A stretch of DNA of 64,000 bases from Fulvia fulva (Eukaryota; Ascomycota; Dothideomycetes; Mycosphaerellales; Mycosphaerellaceae), in assembly GCF_020509005.1 (NCBI RefSeq), contig NC_063016.1:2542001-2606000 (forward strand), in the 5' to 3' direction. A program made the position numbers and the translations under genes. Positions 24,420 through 37,382 of this stretch are shown here, piece after piece. The notes under the pieces are model-generated. The model was not told where the DNA came from and ran no database searches. It saw only the letters and a list, made by a program, of their open reading frames with translations. Each line of letters opens with the position of its first letter. Position 1 is the stretch's first letter.

Positions 24420-26290
24420 CTAGGTATCGATACCGCCCTAGGTGCCTTCTATTCCGACGACGACTCGAACGTATTCGCCGCCGAATAATAAGAGATCGAG
24501 AAGGACCTACTACCTAAAGAACAGTAGTTTGCCTTAACCTCCGACCCTATTAACTTCGTACAATTCCTCGACGAAGAATAGATCTTAGAAGAAGGAGGAA
24601 TTAAGGTGTATAAGATTATAGAGTCAAGAGATAATATATCTATACAAGATAGTAAAACTAATAATATACGCTAACCTAAGGAGTAGGTAATCGCCTTAGA
24701 GTATACTACTATTAAGAGCCTAGCCGAGTTCGCGACTCGTACTATAGTATACCCGGAGATTATATTTCACCTCGTTCGCTAGATATAGTTAGACTTTATT
24801 ACACTTTTCAACTAGGTCGAGTCCCTAAAGAAGGCTAATAAGGTTATATAGCGTAAGTACGCCGATATAAAGAAGGAACGTAATATCGTATCCGAGAGTC
24901 TTAGTCAACTCGAAAAGGATAAGGATATTAAGGGCCTCTTTATATTCTACTTTAACAAATACTAGAAGTATAAGAGTTAGATATAAGACCTTAAGGAAGC
25001 TAATTAGCGCCTCCGATAGGATAACGATACGCTCTTCGGACAGGTCGAGGAGTCGTAGGTAGGTATATTACCTAAGGACATTAAAGCCCTATCTAAGCGC
25101 AATTAGGCTCTAAATAAGGAGGTAGTAGAGCTAAAGGCTTAGCTAGTAGCTAAGGACACGAACGGTACTAGCGATACTAGCGGTACTAACGGTAATAATA
25201 ATAATAACCGTAGTCGTTAGGTCCGCGTCTACTCCCCTCGTCGTAACGGTGTTTTACGATTACCTACGCCTCCTACTTAGTAGGACCGTATAGGTAGAGG
25301 CACCCGACGAGGAGGTAGTAGAGGTAGTAGCGATAACGACGGAGACAACTCTAATAACGATAAGGGTAGAGATAATAGTCGACTACGCCGTTACCTACGC
25401 CGTAACTCCTTACGACGAGAACGCTAGGGCATACCTAGTAGTACTTCTAGAGTAACTAGTAATACCGCCGTTAGCTAGTTCACTACTATCGAGCCCTCTG
25501 TCAATATTATATATACTAATAAGTTAGTTAAGGACCTAGAAAGCAAGTTCGATAATAAGAATATAAACTTTAACCGTTAGCTCGATTAGCTAGAGATCAA
25601 GCTGTCCGTAATATAGTTCTAGACTATCGAGGACGGACTACGCTATATCCTTAACTACCTCGACGGGTACCCGTACTAGCTATACAATCCGCGAGTACCC
25701 TCTAAGCGTACTAAGCGTAATTACGTTAACCCCTTTAAGTCTATCGATAGGATAATCTAATTCCTTATCGATCGGTATAGTAAGAAGGACGTCGTAGGCA
25801 AGGCCTTCTAGAAGCTCTAGGTCTTATAGTAGGGTAAGAACGAGTCATTTTCTATCTTTATTGCTAAGTACGACAAATAGCGTAACTTGTACGACCTATT
25901 AGCTAAGACTAATCACCGCCTACTCGAGGGCAAGCTTAACTATAAATATATAGAGGCACTGTCTATAGAGACTAAGGACCGCGGAGACTTAGTCGACCTA
26001 TACTATAAGCTCGAAGCTAAGTTCGAGCGCCTAAAGTCAAAGACCCTAGCTATACTACGACTACCTCGTAGTACTAGCGGTAGTAACGGTACTATACCTA
26101 CCGCGCCCGGCGTAGCCTAAGGTTTAGGCCTTAAGCTATACGCTTAGATACCGCGCGAATTTAAGGAACTTAAGAAGCTCGAGCCTAAGGAGAAGGCTAG
26201 TATTATTGTAGTAGGCGGTTATGTCCGCTACCGCCGTATAGACTATAACTTATACTCGCTAGACTACCCTATTAAGTAGTATAAGCGCCC
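24420..26290 (+). pseudogene. gypsy-A gag remnant
   Basis: Capsid-like polyprotein region with Lys/Glu/Asp-rich helices and a low-complexity Asn/Gly/Arg-rich stretch (about 25160-25440). The part at 25887-26120 stays open for 77 codons in the gag frame, the longest sense remnant of this element. A degraded zinc knuckle follows at about 26221-26275, with tyrosine codons where cysteine is expected. Function in particle assembly is inferred from position. Confidence 0.65.
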
Positions 26291-26559
26291 TCCGCCGCGC
26301 GCAAATACTAGCTCTATAATATAGACACCGGCTAACCCTTAGTAATAGGGAAATAGCTAGACTAACGCTTAAGTACGATAACCGTTAGTCCTACTTACGA
26401 ACATAATACTAAGAAGGAAATATAGCGAGTACGGTAATATAAGGACTAGAGTACGCTTCACGTATATTAGTAAGCTCTCTAACACCGCCTATTATACGAG
26501 GGGCACTAAGGCCGAGAGTGTCCCCTTACCTTATAATGCCTAGTAGTATAGATAGTAAT

Positions 26560-29500
26560 TAAGCTCTTACCTTCCTTAATTATAGTACTACCTCTTAGTA
26601 CATAAATTCTGTATACGTTCGTATATATAATCTTCCTCGACTCTAGAAAGAACCTCTTTAATTAGGACTAGCTAATAGCGGCTCCGCTAACGAGCTTATT
26701 ACCGAGTCTACGTACTTTCCTTTTAATATCGGCGGCTACGTCGAAATCCTTAGCTACTATTTAGTAGAATTACTAGAGTATAACATCGTGCTCGGCTCTA
26801 GTTAGTTCGTAGACTACGAACTAGAGATGTAATAGGAGAAGGGCATTATAATAATGAATCATTTGAAATACCGTACCTATAAGGCAAACTAGAGGTCTGA
26901 TAAGTACCTAATAGTATAGTCTATTAACTATCTAGCTACGCTAGTACTATTAGGCAATTATCGACCGCTAATAGTAGAAGATAACCCCGACGAAGTCACC
27001 GCTCCTACGCTATTGTTACCTAAGTATATACCCTAACTATAGTTCTATACGACGTTCGAGGACGAAGAAGATAACTTCCGTATATATACTCGATAACCGT
27101 TACCGGTAGACGGCGTTAAGACATTAAAGCGACCGTACCGATATACGAAACAAAAGTAACGAGTTGTCGAACTAGAACTAGAGATCGATATCGTAAACAT
27201 CTCCGCGGCCTACGCGGCAAAACTAGCTCGTAAGAAAGGAGCGGAAGTCTATATAATATAGATTATACTACCTAGTTAGAAGCACTACGCTAATCTATTA
27301 CGAGCCTACGTAATAGTAGCGACTAGGCAAGACTTCGATCCTACTAGGCTCTACGCTATAAACCTTCGAAAGGTATAGTTATTAAACCCCCTAATAGTAT
27401 ATATAATAATAGTGAATAGCGACTTCGATAGATTTATAAAAGGCAAAGACAAGGACTAAGATACTAAGGTCTACTTGCCCTAGGAACTATACCATTTTAA
27501 GGACTGTTTTAACCATTAGGATGTATCGAAGATCCTACCTTACCGCCCTAGTAAAGACTATAAAATACACCTTAAAGACGAAACCAAGTCACCTCCTTTC
27601 AAGCGGCTATACGTAATATCGTCTCGCAAGTATAAGGTAATTAAGAAGTAGGTCGATAATTAGCTAGAATCTAGAGCGGTATAACAAAGTACGAGCCCGG
27701 CTTCTATACAAGTACTAATTATACGTAAACTAGGCGGCGGTCTACGGGTCTATATCGACTATATAGCTCTTAACGCCCTTACGGTCAAAAGTAGATACCT
27801 AATACCGCTATTCTAAGAAACGCTAAACCGTCTAAATAGGAAGAAGTACTTTACTAAACTCGATATTATCTCTACCTTTAACCGTATTCGTATTACGGAG
27901 GGCTACGAATAGAAAACTACTTTTAGTACTCGCTATAGTCAATTCGAGTATATAGTAATACCTTTTGGCCTATATAATGCTCTAGGAACATTCTAATTAT
28001 ATATTAACGATACGCTTAGGGAGTATCTCGATAACTTCTCTTTAGTATATCTAGATAATATCCTGATCTTTAGCAATACATTCGAGGAACATATATAACA
28101 CGTACGTAAAGTACTATAACGTATACGTAAAGCCTGCCTATAATTAGACATTAATAAATACGAGTTCTACTAAACAGAGACGAAGTACCTTAGTGTTATT
28201 ATGGGAGTCGACGGTATCCGTATAGACCTAGAAAAGGTCGACGTAGTTAAGAACTAGCTTACTCTAATATACCTAAAGGATATATAAGCATTCCTTAGGT
28301 TCGGAAACTTCTATCGAAGGTTTATATAGAACTTCTCTAAAATCTATATACCCCTTACGAATTTAATAAAGACTAGTAAGAATAGCAAGCCGATACTATT
28401 CGTTTAGATAATAGAATACGAAGTAGCTTTCTAAGGATTAAAAGATATATTCTTAACGGACACGGTACTCGTATACTTTATACTAGGGTTAGAAACTATA
28501 GTCGAAACAGATGCCTTAGATTTCGTTACTACGGTAGTAATTTTATAGAAACACGGAGACGTCTAGAGACCGGTAGTATATATATCTAAGAAGATGTTAC
28601 TATAGGAGTACAACTACGAGATTTATAATAAGGAACTATTAGCTATCGTCCTCGCCTTCGAAGAATAGAGACCTAAGCTTACTATTAGCTTAGACGATAA
28701 TATAGATACCGATTTCGAGAATACGAAGGATATAGATAACAATCCCGTTATTATCTACTCTAATGATAAGAACCTAGAATACTTTATAAGCACAAAATAA
28801 CTTAATAGACGATAGGTACGCTAGGTATAGTTCCTAGTACAGTTCGTATTCAAAATCACCTATCGTCTAGGTATATAGGGTATAAAGCCTAATAGTCTTA
28901 CTAGATAATCGTAAGATCTACCGTCGGATCTAAGCGATCTACGTCTATAGCATTAGAGCTAGGTTAACCTACCGCCCGCTCGCCTCAATATTAAGCTCAA
29001 TTTAAGCGAGCTACGGGAGGGGGGGGGGTAGCGTAGTAGGTAGTATAGTAGGATTTACTTATATAAGTCAAGGCTCTATATAACGAAGAGACCGTTTAGG
29101 CTACTATATAATAGCTATCCTAGAACTAGTAAGTACCCCTATTACGTAAATATAAGATCGACGATCGTATATCTAAAGTAGAAGATAGTATAATCTATAT
29201 AAAGAACGCCTACGGAGGATATAGCTTGTTTATTCTAGAAGTTACTAGCGTAGTAGAACTTCGTACTCTAATTACGAAACGTTTCTACGATATACCCGCG
29301 GCTAAGTATTCCGGCCGTAAAAAGACATTCGAGTTAATTAGTAGATACTACCGCTAGCTACGTATAGTATAAACGATTAAGAGATTCGTCCGTAATTATA
29401 TTATATATAGAATAACGGTTCCGTCAAATTAGTAGTATTAGGGCCTCCTTATACTATTACCGGTACCCTTCGGAGTATAGGAGGATATCGCTATTGACTT

Positions 29501-30660
29501 CGTTATAGATTTACCCGTAAGTAAGAGCTTAACCGATAGATAAACGTATAAGAACGTCCTTAAAGTTACGGATAGGCTTACTAAGGAGAGATACCTAATT
29601 CTAGTACTATAGATAGACGCCCTATATATCGTATATATCTTTATCCGCTATATCTTCGTACGTTATAGTATTCCTAAGAGTATCGTCTCGGATCGGGGCT
29701 CCTAGTAGACGTATACGTTCTAGAGACGAGTTTGCTCCCTACTCGGTATTTAATAACGACTATCGACGGCCTTTTACCTAGAATCCGATAGATAGTCTAA
29801 AAACACGAATAAGGTTATAGAACGTTACCTTAGGGCCTACATTAACTACGCCTAAGATAATTAGGTTGATTAGTTACTACTTACCGAGTTTACTACTAAC
29901 AATTATATATTAGCTACTACTAGAGTATTACCCTTCTACGCTAATACCGGTCGTAACCTAGAATTTACGGATACTAGTCTAACTACCCCTATAAAGCTTA
30001 TGCTCTATAAGTAACGACTCAATATAGAATCTACGAATACGTTTACTAAGCGTATAAACTATATCTAAGGCAAGAAATTATATTAGCCTAAGCGTTATAA
30101 GCAGATTTTATAAACGTATATCGCTAGCTACCTCCGAATTATAATATTGGCGACGAAGTTTATATTAATACTACTAACTAGTTAATAATACGCCCGTCTA
30201 AGAAGCTAGATATTAAGAACGTAGGGCCGTACGAGATTACCGTAGCACTTCCGTATTAAAATACTTACCGCGTTATAATACCCGATTAGTTAGGTAATCT
30301 CTATAACACTTTCTACGCCTTGCTCCTATAACTAGCTACTAATAACCCCGAACCTAGACAGATCCTAGTACCGCCGCCTCTAATCGCGATTACTCGCGAC
30401 GACGACGGCGAGATATCTAAAGAGTACTTTATAGAGGATATACTCGATAGGAAATATTTTAAGCTAAAGGGAAGACTACTAAAACACTTACTACTAAAGT
30501 AAGACGAGTATAAGTACCTAGTAAAGTAGAAAGGATACCGCGAGTAGAGCTAGGAGCTACTAGAAGCATTAGTAGGAGCAGCCGCCTCTATTATAGACTT
30601 CTACTACAACTTTTCGACGAAGTCTATACCCGCCGACTTTAAGCCGCCGTACGACTAGGT
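26560..30660 (+). pseudogene. gypsy-A pol remnant (protease, RT, RNase H, integrase, chromodomain)
   Basis: The protease-like segment is at about 26690-26830. Reverse transcriptase is at about 27500-28300, with the active-site YLDD changed to YLDN at 28048-28059. RNase H has an ETDALDF segment near 28504. The integrase core lies at about 29330-30000. A chromodomain at about 30495-30610 reads YLVK-stop-KGY, with the three aromatic-cage Trp codons turned to TAG. Chromodomains in this family bind methylated histone H3 and bias integration to heterochromatin. Dozens of in-frame stops are present. A run of ten G at 29019-29028 interrupts the RNase H to integrase spacer. Confidence 0.85.
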
Positions 30661-31227
30661 ACCTAATAAGGACCGAGTTACTAGTATACTACGATCTTAT
30701 ACTAAGTCTAGCTAGGTACCTACGGAGAACGCGAGTACGTCTATACCGGTAGTTATACCGTAAACTAATACGCCCGTAACGGCGTCTAAGCTATAAGTAA
30801 GGACGTTACGCCGCTCGATAAGACTTAATATAAGTACGATAGAGTTTTATCCTATAGCCGCCGTCGATACGCCTATAGCTAACCTATAAAGCTCTATAGA
30901 AACAAACGCTATAGATATAGGCTCGGATACTTAATACGCTAGGGCTTTTATAGAACCGCGTATAACTACTTCTATAAGGATAATAACGGATAGAAGTCTC
31001 TATAATAAGCGTTAGAACAAGGATGTTGCTATATACCCTAAGCCTCTATATAGCCGTACTAGCTTAGCCGCCCGACGGATATAGTAATCAATAGTAAGGA
31101 GGATATTAAGGGTTTAGAGGATGCTTAAGCTAAACAAGGTAGACTAGGGGATAATATAGTTTTCGTAGATATACTACTATAGAGATAGAGCCGTCCGAGG
31201 ACGAATAGCGATCTAAAGGGGGGGTAC

Positions 31228-31420
31228 TATTACGGTTTACTACTAACGTAACGTCGCGCCGCGGCTCTTCCCCGCGGGGAACCCGTATCCCCGCGTACTA
31301 GCGCCTTAGCGCTTCCTTATATATCTCGCGCGCTTTACGCTTCTCTCTTATAGCCTTACCGAATAACGCTTATTTTACGGTAACCCTATACTATCGTCTT
31401 ATAGATTGCTACCCCTAATA
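31228..31420 (+). repeat. gypsy-A 3' LTR
   Basis: 193 bp, same length as the 5' LTR, followed by the target duplication cttta at 31421-31425. Confidence 0.9.
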
Positions 31421-31425
31421 CTTTA

Positions 31426-31659
31426 AGGGTTATTTCTTACGTTTCGTATTACTACCTCGATTACTATATTAATCGTAGTGCTTATTTGTCGTTTACGCGC
31501 TTTTAGTCCCCCGAGTAGTTCGCTTATTACTCCTTTTAGTACTCTCTCCGGAAATCTCCCTTCTTCTACCGCTACTATCTCTTCCGCCTTCTTAAAGAGC
31601 GTCCTTTACTCATCTCTCCCTTACTCTCGGTCGTCTACTACCGTCGTAGTCGCTATTTC
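31426..31659 (-). pseudogene. LINE-C, 5' end with ORF1 start
   Basis: Continues LINE-C ORF1 beyond gypsy-A. It maps to LINE-G 51906-51676 without net indel. The ORF1 start codon falls at 31656-31654 and is now ATA. Only about three further bases (gaa) resemble the LINE-G leader before gypsy-D2 reverse transcriptase sequence begins, so this copy also has almost no 5' leader. Confidence 0.85.
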
Positions 31660-33994
31660 TAGCGGTTATAGGTGCCTTAGCTATACTATATAGGTTGATG
31701 AACTCCGCTATACTCTTAAACGAGGTAACGATAAGGGATACGAACATTCCCCTAGATACGGACGGGTTCTCGGAAGACTTTACTAGGTATAGAGTAGCCT
31801 CTTTAGTAGACTTGTTTTCGGGGTACGACTAGATTACGCTTAATAAAAGTAGCCGAGACTTAACGGCCTTTATAACGCCTCTTAGGCTTATACGGTATAT
31901 AACGTTACTATAGGGTACAACGAACTCAGTTGCTTAGTTCGTACGGGTAGTAACTAAGGTGTTAATAGACTATATTTCTTATCGAGCAAAACTATTTCTT
32001 AACGATATCGGCGTAAAAGGTCCTACTAAGGACTATAGTAACGCTAAGGTAGAGCCTAGCCTTCGACAATAGGTCGTAGAACATATTATGTCCCTTAATC
32101 TTATTCTTACGGACCGAGAGAGAGCCGGAGCGGTAGTCGTAGAGGAGAAGTCGTAGTGGCTTTATAAGACCCTAAAGATCGTAGGCTATATTACTAGCCC
32201 GAGCGGCCGCTATCTAGATCCTAAGGTAGTAGCTAAGATCTTAAACTAGCTAACCCTAAAGTACGTAAAGGACGTTCGAGTTTATATTAGGATCTATATT
32301 TACTTCCGGATTTAGATCCCCTAGTTTATACTCGTTGCTCGGCTAATATATAAGCTTTTAAGGAAGGACGTCGAGTTTGTCTACACTAAGAATAAGTAGT
32401 TCTCGAAAGAGAACCTAGTAAGATTCTTAGTAATAGTACTAGCGTTAGTAACTATCTCCTAGGCCCTAGGAGCTAGTAGGATCTTCGTTTCTATTAACGC
32501 GAGTAGTATTAGGTAGGGTTATATAATATCGTAGGAATTACTAGATAATACTCGACGAAGATACCTAGTAAGGTATAAGAGCGGTACCTAGAACATAAAC
32601 GAGGCTAAGTACGATATAGGAAAGCGGGAGTGCCTCGGAGTACTAAAGGGCCTTAAGAAGGTAAAGCGCTACCTCGTAGGAGTAGACTTCATCCTCGAAG
32701 TTAATGCTAAAACGCTAGTATAGTAGTTAAATCGGCTAGTATCCGACATTCTAAACTCTATAATAGTAAGGTAGGTTACTTAGATCCGGCTATTTACCTT
32801 TAAAGTAAGGCATGTCGATAGGAAGAAGTACTCCGGACCGGATATACTGTCTCGTAAACTACCTATAGCTAAGGAGCTTACGGAACCTAACGATAATATT
32901 AATAAGATAATTAACGACAAATTCTTCTATTACGCCGAGCTAGTTAATACTTTCCCCGTTATTCTAGAGCGTAAACGACTCCTCGAACCCTAGTATAGTA
33001 ATAATTCCGAGCTTATAGCTTATATTCTAGAATATCGAATACGACCGGAAGGGCTTACCCGGGCTAAGTATTAAAACCTCGTTAAGAAGAGTCTTCGGTA
33101 CTACTTAAGAGACAAGCTCTTATTTTATTAGCGGCAAAGGGGTATATCGATAAAGCTAGTAGTAGACGATAATAACGCTTATAAAGAGATCGTAATATAC
33201 TATTTTCGAAAGTATAGTCACTAGAGTACCGAGCTAGTATATAATCTTATTACTAGCCGGCATTACTAGGAGGGCTACTTCTCCGACGTATCGAATTAGG
33301 TAAGGACTTATACTCCTTATAAATTTCGCGAAGGTGACTAGAGAGTAGGAGAAATGTACTTATCGACTTAGTAGGTTATAGGAGAGAGGTGGTACTACAA
33401 TCCCGTCTACGTATATAGAAACGGGTACTTACTTATCGCCCGAGAAGCTCGAAGTAGGTAGATTAAGGCGAAGGTCGTACGGAAGCCTCTAAATTTACGG
33501 GCGATTACTAAGTTCTTATACGAGATAGTATTTAGCCGGTATAGATACTACTATAAGATTGTACTTAATAACGCTAGTATTAATAAAGGGGAGGTAGGAA
33601 GGATACTTATTAGTATAGGCTATAAGTATATCCGGATCTTATCCTACTACGCGTAGTTAAATATAACTATAGAAGTAGGATATCGACCTATTCTAGCTAT
33701 ATTAGCTTAGCTTACTAAGAATACCTATAACTCCTAGAAACGATAGATTACTACGGTACTTTAGGCTAATAGAACTACGGTATCTAGAATAACGGGTATA
33801 ACTCCGGCGGAGGTCCTATATAGCTATCGTACTATTCTTCTAATCGATGTAGGATACCCGATATAGGCGAACTATAAATAGGGATCTATTAGATTAACGG
33901 AGGAGCTAATAGCTATTCGGGCGCGTTAATTATAGGTATAGGATATAAGTCTTTAGGAGTTATAGTTATAGAGAATAAGGCTTCGTACCCTAAG
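31660..33994 (+). pseudogene. gypsy-D2 pol, first piece (reverse transcriptase, RNase H, integrase)
   Basis: Reverse transcriptase motifs read in frame despite stops: a DLFSGYDQ segment near 31820-31850, LTAFITPL near 31860, and the active site as FLND at 31995-32006 (ancestral FLDD). RNase H and integrase from about 32290 match gypsy-D1 (9674 onward). LINE-C interrupts it on the left and gypsy-B1 on the right, where 33990-33994 (ctaag) is the left copy of the gypsy-B1 duplication. The upstream gag is not in the window. Confidence 0.8.
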
Positions 33995-34178
33995 TATTAT
34001 AGGTAGCCCGCGACCCCTTACTATAGCTACGTCGGCCTAGGTAAACCGCGGACCTTCCGTATTAGGTTAGCGCGGCTTAGCTTTACTTTATAACTTCGCC
34101 GCGCCTCGCGCTCCTCTTTCGTAGCTTCGTAGAATAACAACTCTCTTATTCGGACCGTATAGTACGCGCGCCCTTATA
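33995..34178 (+). repeat. gypsy-B1 5' LTR
   Basis: 184 bp from tattatagg to ttata, homologous to 45522-45705 and 61755-61938. Followed by gtttattc, a candidate primer-binding site. Confidence 0.9.
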
Positions 34179-37100
34179 GTTTATTCTACTACCCTACCTA
34201 GATCGCGGATCTAGGTAAGGGACGCGTAACAATAGGAATAGACAGAACTATAGAACTCGAAGAACGTATAGCGTCGTATTAGAATATAGAACGTATTAGA
34301 ACGTAGAATACGGTAAGGCGTATAGCGCGTAAATACCTAGAGAACGTAACGCGGCGATATTATTAGTAGATAGTCGCGCGCTCGTAGACAGTTAGGAAAT
34401 AGGCATCGTTACGCCTCCCTTAAACCTAGATAATATAACTTTATAGACAAACGGCGGTATACTACCGCTACTAAAGCCTAAGGGCAAAGGTAAGTAGTAT
34501 ATATCTCTTTTCCCCGACCTCTCCTCTTTTCCTCGGAGTTAGATATAGGACGATAACCGGCGTGTTATAGTAGACACCGGTGTCGCGCTATAATAGGAAA
34601 TTAATAAAGCTTACTAGAAAGCCTTTAAGCGAGAAGAAGGTAGTAAGATTAACTTTATAGAACTGTTCGAGTTTAAGCTCGAAGAGAACCTAGGCGGCGA
34701 CCTAGACGAGGTATACCTATTACTCGACGAGGTAGAGCATATTCTCGTATCCGAATACTAGAATGTTATACTAGACAAACTCACGACTCTCGTATCCTAG
34801 TACCTAAAGACTACCTACGACTTCGTACTATAGGTAGTGAATATAGCGATCACTAAAGGTAGACAACTCGATATAATAGAGCGAGCTAATGACCTCTAGA
34901 ACACCTAGTATACTACGCTATATACCGAGTATAACCGTATCTATAAGATACTACGAAGCGAGGAAGCTATAATATAGAAGACGGCCGTAGACCTAAAGAG
35001 TAAGAAGGATTATAACCTAGTAAAGTTATAAGAGGTAGAGAAGAAGTATAGGGAGGCTAATAACCTATATAAGCAATTTAGCGAGATTTACGAAAAGGAG
35101 AAGAAGAAGGTATAGGATGCCGAAGCTAAGAACTAGGCTCTATAGAAGGAGGTTAACGATCTAAAGACTCGACTCTAAGCTACTAAAGACACTATATAGA
35201 ATAGAGGTAGGGGCCGCTCTAGTCGTAGACCCTCCTATTTACCTCCGCGCGAGACTTTACTCGAGTAGCTAATACGTAAGTATCGTAAAGCTACTAGTAG
35301 AGGCGGCGGCGGCGGAGGCGGTAGTAATAATAATAATGACGGCAATAGTAATAACTACCGAGGACGTAATAGAAACCGTCTACGACCTAATAATAATAAC
35401 GGTCGCGACTCTCGAGCGCGTAATAACCGTATATAGACTCCCCTAACCGAACTTTTAGAACGCCTATTTACTATTTACCGTACTCTAATACGTAGTATCG
35501 AGGTTAGTAAGGGCGTGCCTAACCCGAAGTACTTTAAGAACGAGAACGACCCTTACTTCGACAGTTAGTATAGTAGCGTGCTTCTTAAGCTAACTATAAC
35601 TACTTTCCGCTCCGAGGTAGACGGCCTACGTTTTATATATAGATAGATATAGAGTGACCCTTAGAGAAGTATTAAGCCGAGGATCCCCGTACCTAGATAA
35701 CAATTATTTAACGAGTTTAAGACTAGTAAAGAACTACTAGATTAGATAACGCGCTAGTACGGTACCCGTAACGGAGGAACTAAGGCTATTATTACCGTAC
35801 CGGCGTATATTTACTTAAACCCGCGGGTACGTACCTAGACCTCGCGCCCGCTAACTAATCCGACTAGCGGCTTAGCGCCCGTATATAGCTCTCGCGCCCT
35901 CCGCGCCTCCCTTAGATAGAACATCTATTCGACTTATACCTTACCCGACTACGTACTTATACCTACTTATAATAGCTATAGTTAATATCGCTACCTATAA
36001 GTAGGAGTAGGGCGAGACCTTTATTACCTTCTACGCTCGCTACTCGAAGCTACGTACTTAGATAGAGTAGACCGACGAGACTAAGCTAATACTATTTCGT
36101 TACCGCCTAAACCGTAAGTACTTTATTAAGACTTTCGGTAATAGGGAAGTAGATAGACGCTTATATAATATATAGGATGTTATTAAGAAATATACGGTAT
36201 TAGATAAGAGCTTCTACTAGACCGACCAACTATATCTATAGAAGGAGCGCCTACGTAGTAACCCTAATTCGAATAAAAACGGCGTATAGGGCGGTAGTAA
36301 TACCGTAGGCGCCGTAGCTACTAGTACGACCGCTATAATCGTCTAGCGACTACTATAATACGTAGGTATAAAGAAGAAGGAGGACCTACCGGTTTACTTA
36401 TAGACCCTACCTTTATTAAACCGTAAGTAGCGGGAGGCCCTTATAAAGTAGGGTAAGTACTACCGCTACCGTATAGGCTCGTACGTATTAACGAACCCCG
36501 AATGCCCGATATATAGTTACGATAGCGACTACCGCCCTCTACGCCTACGAAATAACGCGAACGCTAACCCGAACCTTAGCTCCCTTACTACCGACCTATT
36601 GTAATAGGGAAATAGTACGACCGCTACCTAAGCGTAGTAGATAGCGGTTAGTAACCGAACTTTCTAAGACAGAAAGAGTATAAGATTAAGAGATATAGAA
36701 TATAAGAGACGGACTATAGTAAGGAGCTTAAGATATCGGTATATATACTAGATAAACTATAACTAGCTATACACCCTTATTTAGTATTACCCGTAATAAT
36801 ATAATATAAAGAGGCTCGCGGCCTTATAGATTCTACCTCTACCTCTCTCTTTCTTAATTAGAAATTTATACGTAAATATATAACCCCCTTAATCCCTTTA
36901 AAGAGGAATAGACGATTAGTACTAGGAGATATATCGACTATAGCGCGTTAGATCATATATATAGCCCTTATAGACGTAGTTATCGGCGGCTATTACGAGC
37001 TAATACTATACTACGTTACCCCCCTTAAGTACGACATCGTCTTTAGACTACCGTAGCTCTCCGCGTATAACCCGAATATCTTCTAGGAAACTAGCGAGGT

Positions 37101-37260
37101 AGCGTTTAGATCTAACTACTACTTCGGTCACTATCTATATAATAAGATATCGATAATAGTATAATCTCTAAACTATATCGGTAGAACCTAGTAAATAAAA
37201 TATAGACTAAAGCCCTTTACTAGCGAGTTAGTAGGATTTATAGCCGGAGGGGCGGAACTA
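34179..37260 (+). pseudogene. gypsy-B1 gag and protease remnant
   Basis: Gag includes a coiled-coil-like Glu/Lys stretch (about 34950-35160) and Asn/Gly/Arg-rich repeats (about 35290-35420). A solo LTR interrupts it at 35790-35974. The frame continues after it and ends in a zinc knuckle at about 36450-36510, where Cys codons are now Tyr while the final ECP motif remains. A retroviral-type aspartyl protease region follows at about 36770-37260. It is collinear with the gypsy-B2 gag at 61939-64000. RIP stops throughout. Confidence 0.75.
35790..35974 (+). repeat. solo LTR of the gypsy-C family inside gypsy-B1 gag
   Basis: 185 bp, starting tattaccg and ending ttataata, with a 5-bp duplication gctat at 35785-35789 and 35975-35979. 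It is homologous over its length to the gypsy-C 5' LTR (58355-58539, also 185 bp). Comparison with gypsy-B2 gag near 63521, which has no insert, confirms the empty site. Confidence 0.9.
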
Positions 37261-37382
37261 AATATGTCCGCTCTAGAGGTAGATAAAGAGGTGGATTACT
37301 AGGAAGTCTCGTAGCGCGTATAGGAGATATACGCGTACCGGCCTAGGGCCGAGTGCTTCTATATTCTATATTATACCTACGG

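Larger units (their letters stand above)
23802..31420 (+). mobile_element. gypsy-A, complete RIP-degraded chromovirus-type Ty3/gypsy element
   Basis: A 7.6-kb LTR element with two 193-bp LTRs, gag, and pol in the order protease, reverse transcriptase, RNase H, integrase, chromodomain. The 5-bp target duplication cttta (23797-23801, 31421-31425) reconstitutes LINE-C ORF1 exactly when the element is removed. A purine tract ending in seven G lies at 31215-31224, just before the 3' LTR. Confidence 0.95.

Noticed and set aside
29019..29028. Run of ten G considered as a polypurine tract of a further LTR element
   Set aside because: No LTR-like sequence follows and the gypsy-A pol order continues on both sides; probably a slippage tract in the RNase H to integrase spacer.
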